A stretch of 64,000 bases of DNA, taken from the NCBI RefSeq assembly GCF_023973165.1, contig NZ_CP099547.1, positions 434,001-498,000 of the forward strand, written 5' to 3'. Both the position numbers and the translations under genes were made by a program. Positions 62,184-64,000 of the stretch are shown here, in pieces; the stretch's first letter is position 1; each line of letters opens with the position of its first letter. The notes beneath the pieces were generated by a model. The model saw only the letters and a list, made by a program, of their open reading frames with translations. It did not search any database and was not told the origin of the DNA. Origin of the DNA: Arcanobacterium pinnipediorum (GTDB lineage: Bacteria > Actinomycetota > Actinomycetes > Actinomycetales > Actinomycetaceae).

Positions 62184-63134
62184 GTGAATGAAAAGGCGGT
62201 AAGTGTGTCTGCACCAGTCGTGACTCTAGCAACATCAGCTGATCTTCCACATTTGGATGCGGACGAGCAAAATCTCCCCGATGCATTGCGAGAACGTGGG
62301 CTTGAACCCCGAATAGCAGTGTGGGATGACCCTAGTGTTGATTGGAGTCAGGCTGGAACGGTTATTATCCGTTCGGTGCGTGACTATGCCCGTGATCGGC
62401 AAAAGTTCCTTGACTGGGCGGCGTCGTTACCGCGAGTGTTGAATTCAGCGTCTACGATCGCGTGGAATTCAGATAAACACTACTTGCAAACCCTAGAAAA
62501 ATACGGTTTGCCGATGATCCCTACGACGTGGCTAGAGCCTTCGCAGGGCTTATCGAAACAGCAGATTCATTCGCGTTTCCCTGCCTTTGGCGATTTTGTG
62601 GTCAAGCCTGCTGTTGCCTCCGGTGGTCGAGGCAGTGGACGCTACTCTGCCATAGATGCTAAGCAGCGCGGCGAAGCTGTTGAGCATGCCATGTACGAGC
62701 TTTCCCGGGGGCGAACCGTGATGGTGCAGCGTTATTTGGAAGAAATTGATAGCCAAGGTGAAACGTCTTTGGTCTATCTCAATGGTTTGCCGTCATATCA
62801 AGTTGAGAAAGAAGCAATGCTCCATCCGCGTTTCCGCAGTGTTGGACATGAGGGAGTTATTGAAGAAGTAGCTCATGCCTCAAACGCGACTGAAGAAACT
62901 TGGCGCTGGGGCGAACGTATCCGCAAAGCTTTGCATAGTCACATTAAAGACGTCAACGGCAAAGATGAACTTCTGCTCTTTAACCGCGTTGATATTGTGC
63001 GCGGTGATCAAAACTCTCCCGAAGAGTTTTATGTTGTTGAAATTTCGTTGATTGACGGCTCGCTCTATTTGAGCCAAAACGAGGAAAATCTCAATATGTT
63101 CGCCGATGCTATCCAGATGCGCGTCGATTGGTGA
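62184..63134 (+). CDS. ATP-grasp family protein
   Basis: A 316-aa protein with the ATP-grasp fold. WNSDKHYLQTLEKYGLPMIPTTWL is the pre-grasp Lys region. FGDFVVKPAVASGGRGSGRYS carries the ATP-binding Lys and glycine loop, VMVQRYLEEIDSQGETSLVYLNG is the hinge, and the terminal FYVVEISLIDGSLYLSQN includes the metal-binding Glu and terminal Asn. It resembles actinobacterial RimK/glutathione-synthetase-like ligases of unknown substrate. Start GTG 62184 is listed; GTG 62205, preceded by AAGGCGG, is an equally good choice. It lies upstream of tRNA-His with no partner gene. Confidence 0.85.
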   Translation: MNEKAVSVSAPVVTLATSADLPHLDADEQNLPDALRERGLEPRIAVWDDPSVDWSQAGTVIIRSVRDYARDRQKFLDWAASLPRVLNSASTIAWNSDKHYLQTLEKYGLPMIPTTWLEPSQGLSKQQIHSRFPAFGDFVVKPAVASGGRGSGRYSAIDAKQRGEAVEHAMYELSRGRTVMVQRYLEEIDSQGETSLVYLNGLPSYQVEKEAMLHPRFRSVGHEGVIEEVAHASNATEETWRWGERIRKALHSHIKDVNGKDELLLFNRVDIVRGDQNSPEEFYVVEISLIDGSLYLSQNEENLNMFADAIQMRVDW

Positions 63135-63210
63135 CTCTAATCACGTACAGTATAGTTAGCTTATACGCGAGAAACTCGGTATAGTTTTTCTTCGTTGCAG
63201 TGCAACTTTG

Positions 63211-63285
63211 GTGGCTGTAGCTCAGTGGTAGAGCACCTGGTTGTGGTCCAGGGGGTCGCGGGTTCAAGCCCCGTCAGCCACCCCA
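63211..63285 (+). tRNA. tRNA-His (GTG), CCA encoded
   Basis: Acceptor GTGGCTG/CAGCCAC, anticodon loop TTGTGGT with anticodon GTG, T arm GCGGG TTCAAGC CCCGT. CCA is encoded at 63283-63285. The G at 63210 may be the extra G-1 of tRNA-His. Confidence 0.96.
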
Positions 63286-63286
63286 A

Positions 63287-63320
63287 GAAAAAGATCGTTG
63301 GATTCCCAACGATCTTTTTC
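63287..63320 (+). terminator. tRNA-His terminator
   Basis: Perfect 15-bp arms (63287-63301 and 63306-63320) with a 4-nt loop ATTC; the right arm ends CTTTTTC, followed by GTTT. Confidence 0.92.
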
Positions 63321-63348
63321 GTTTATAACAGGAAAATGAGGCTTATAG

Positions 63349-64000
63349 GGCTCTTCGGATTTTGGCGGGGTTAGGGGATGTGAAAGTGGTGAAGATAGTT
63401 CATGCTTAGAGTGTGAGCAAAAAACCTGAAACTATCTTCACCAGTTCTGATCCTAACGTAATCGTGGCTCGTTTGCTGAGTTTAAAAGATGTTGTGCCTG
63501 TGGCTTATCATCGTCACGGACCACACCAGTCAATCGAGATCGAGCAAGATCTTAACACCGTGGTGTGTCCTCGATGCAAGGTACGGGCACGAGTCAAGGA
63601 TAGGCCACGAGTTCCTTATATCGATCTGCCCGTTTACGGACGCCCCATGGGTTTGATCTGGCGTAAACACCGCTGGTATTGTCCTAACCATCAATGCGAT
63701 ATGGGGTCATGGACAAGCCAGGACAAACGCATTGCTAGTAGACACTGTCGGTTAACGACCAGGGCAGCTAAATGGGCGACCAGGCAAGTAGGAATGGGAC
63801 GGACAATAAGTGAAGTCGCTGCCGAGCTGGGCTGTGATTGGCACACGATTAACCATACCGTGACCGTCTACGGGCAGGCCTTACTTGATGCTGATCGTAA
63901 ACGTTTATCTCAAACTCCTGCAATCGGTCTTGACGAGACAAGTTTCGTTCGTTTGAACAAACGCCCTACCCAATATGTGACCACGCTATGCGATGTAGCC
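63349..64000 (+). mobile_element. Second ISL3-family insertion sequence, cut by window end
   Basis: It begins with a terminal repeat at 63349-63371 (GGCTCTTCGGATTTTGGCGG then GGT), followed by a 41-bp leader and a transposase gene on the plus strand. It is related to the IS at 12870 but not the same: ends differ at two bases and the proteins differ at many positions. The solo end at 12838-12860 matches this element. It is inserted 28 bp after the tRNA-His terminator. The right end and any target duplication lie outside the window. Confidence 0.88.
63413..64000 (+). CDS. tnp: ISL3 family transposase (partial, runs off the window)
   Basis: 196 codons are visible without a stop, from a GTG start at 63413. 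The translation opens with VSKKPETIFTSSDPNVIVAR and holds the zinc-finger pairs CPRC and WYCPN..C, then MGRTISEVAAELGCDWHTI and the first catalytic Asp in AIGLDETSFVR, all collinear with the transposase at 13127-14437. Much of the N-terminal half is identical or similar between the two, but substitutions are spread throughout, so they are separate lineages of one family and not recent copies of each other. Confidence 0.92.
   Translation, partial: MSKKPETIFTSSDPNVIVARLLSLKDVVPVAYHRHGPHQSIEIEQDLNTVVCPRCKVRARVKDRPRVPYIDLPVYGRPMGLIWRKHRWYCPNHQCDMGSWTSQDKRIASRHCRLTTRAAKWATRQVGMGRTISEVAAELGCDWHTINHTVTVYGQALLDADRKRLSQTPAIGLDETSFVRLNKRPTQYVTTLCDVA

Noticed and set aside
63349-64000. A second copy of exactly the same IS as at 12870
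   Set aside because: Terminal repeats differ by two bases and the transposases differ at many residues, so it is a distinct relative.

Overview
The window is a chromosomal piece of a low-to-mid GC actinobacterium. Several lines point to the class: a WhiB1-type regulator beside a PdtaS-type kinase, UvrD2 with an HRDC tail, UPF0182, DUF2342 and DUF2505 proteins, and actinobacterial 16S/23S rRNA. A complete pyruvate formate-lyase locus, aspartase with a putative aspartate exchanger, and malic enzyme suggest a facultative fermenter. Actinomycetaceae (Arcanobacterium/Trueperella-like) is my best guess from protein and rRNA flavour; it is not proven.

Layout. 0-10.5 kb: a conserved actinobacterial block (nudC, uvrD2, ThiF/Ocin-like protein, DUF2342 zincin homologue, PDZ/Lon-type protease, PPA1309-like protein, UPF0182) that recalls M. 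tuberculosis Rv3193c-Rv3199c. 10.5-12.4 kb: a GntR/ABC operon. 12.6-15 kb: initiator tRNA, an intact ISL3-family insertion sequence with 8-bp target duplication, an IS-end relic, degenerate repeats and a large hairpin. 15-19.8 kb: YoaK-like membrane protein, pyrimidine-dimer glycosylase, and a PadR-ABC-FtsX operon behind a perfect 20-bp-arm operator. 19.8-24 kb: PaiB-like/folA/thyA/DUF2505 facing pdtaS-whiB1. 24-29.3 kb: a four-gene overlapping operon (sensor kinase, response regulator, degenerate ABC ATPase, large permease). 29.4-38 kb: ligA, a phospholipase D-type synthase, gatCAB and malic enzyme. 38.3-43.8 kb: one complete rRNA operon. 43.8-50.7 kb: methyltransferase, ThrE-type exporter, aspartate exchanger, aspA, ilvE. 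50.9-54.2 kb: the pyruvate formate-lyase locus. 54.3-61 kb: YggS, DUF3516 helicase and a MacAB-like tripartite ABC operon. 61-64 kb: two identical tRNA-Lys, a YgjV/GNAT-like protein, an ATP-grasp protein, tRNA-His and a second ISL3 element cut by the window end.

Most striking observation: pyruvate formate-lyase is encoded as two polypeptides. PflB (695 aa) carries the Cys-Cys active site but stops before the glycyl-radical domain. That domain is a separate 82-aa gene with its own ribosome binding site, followed by the activase gene. The arrangement implies an obligate two-piece glycyl radical enzyme rather than a repair 'spare part'. Other points worth attention are an ABC ATPase that has lost several catalytic motifs inside a two-component operon, large insertions in LigA, and two related but diverged ISL3 elements that both sit just downstream of a tRNA gene and its terminator. 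Several clear inverted repeats also lie in promoter regions.
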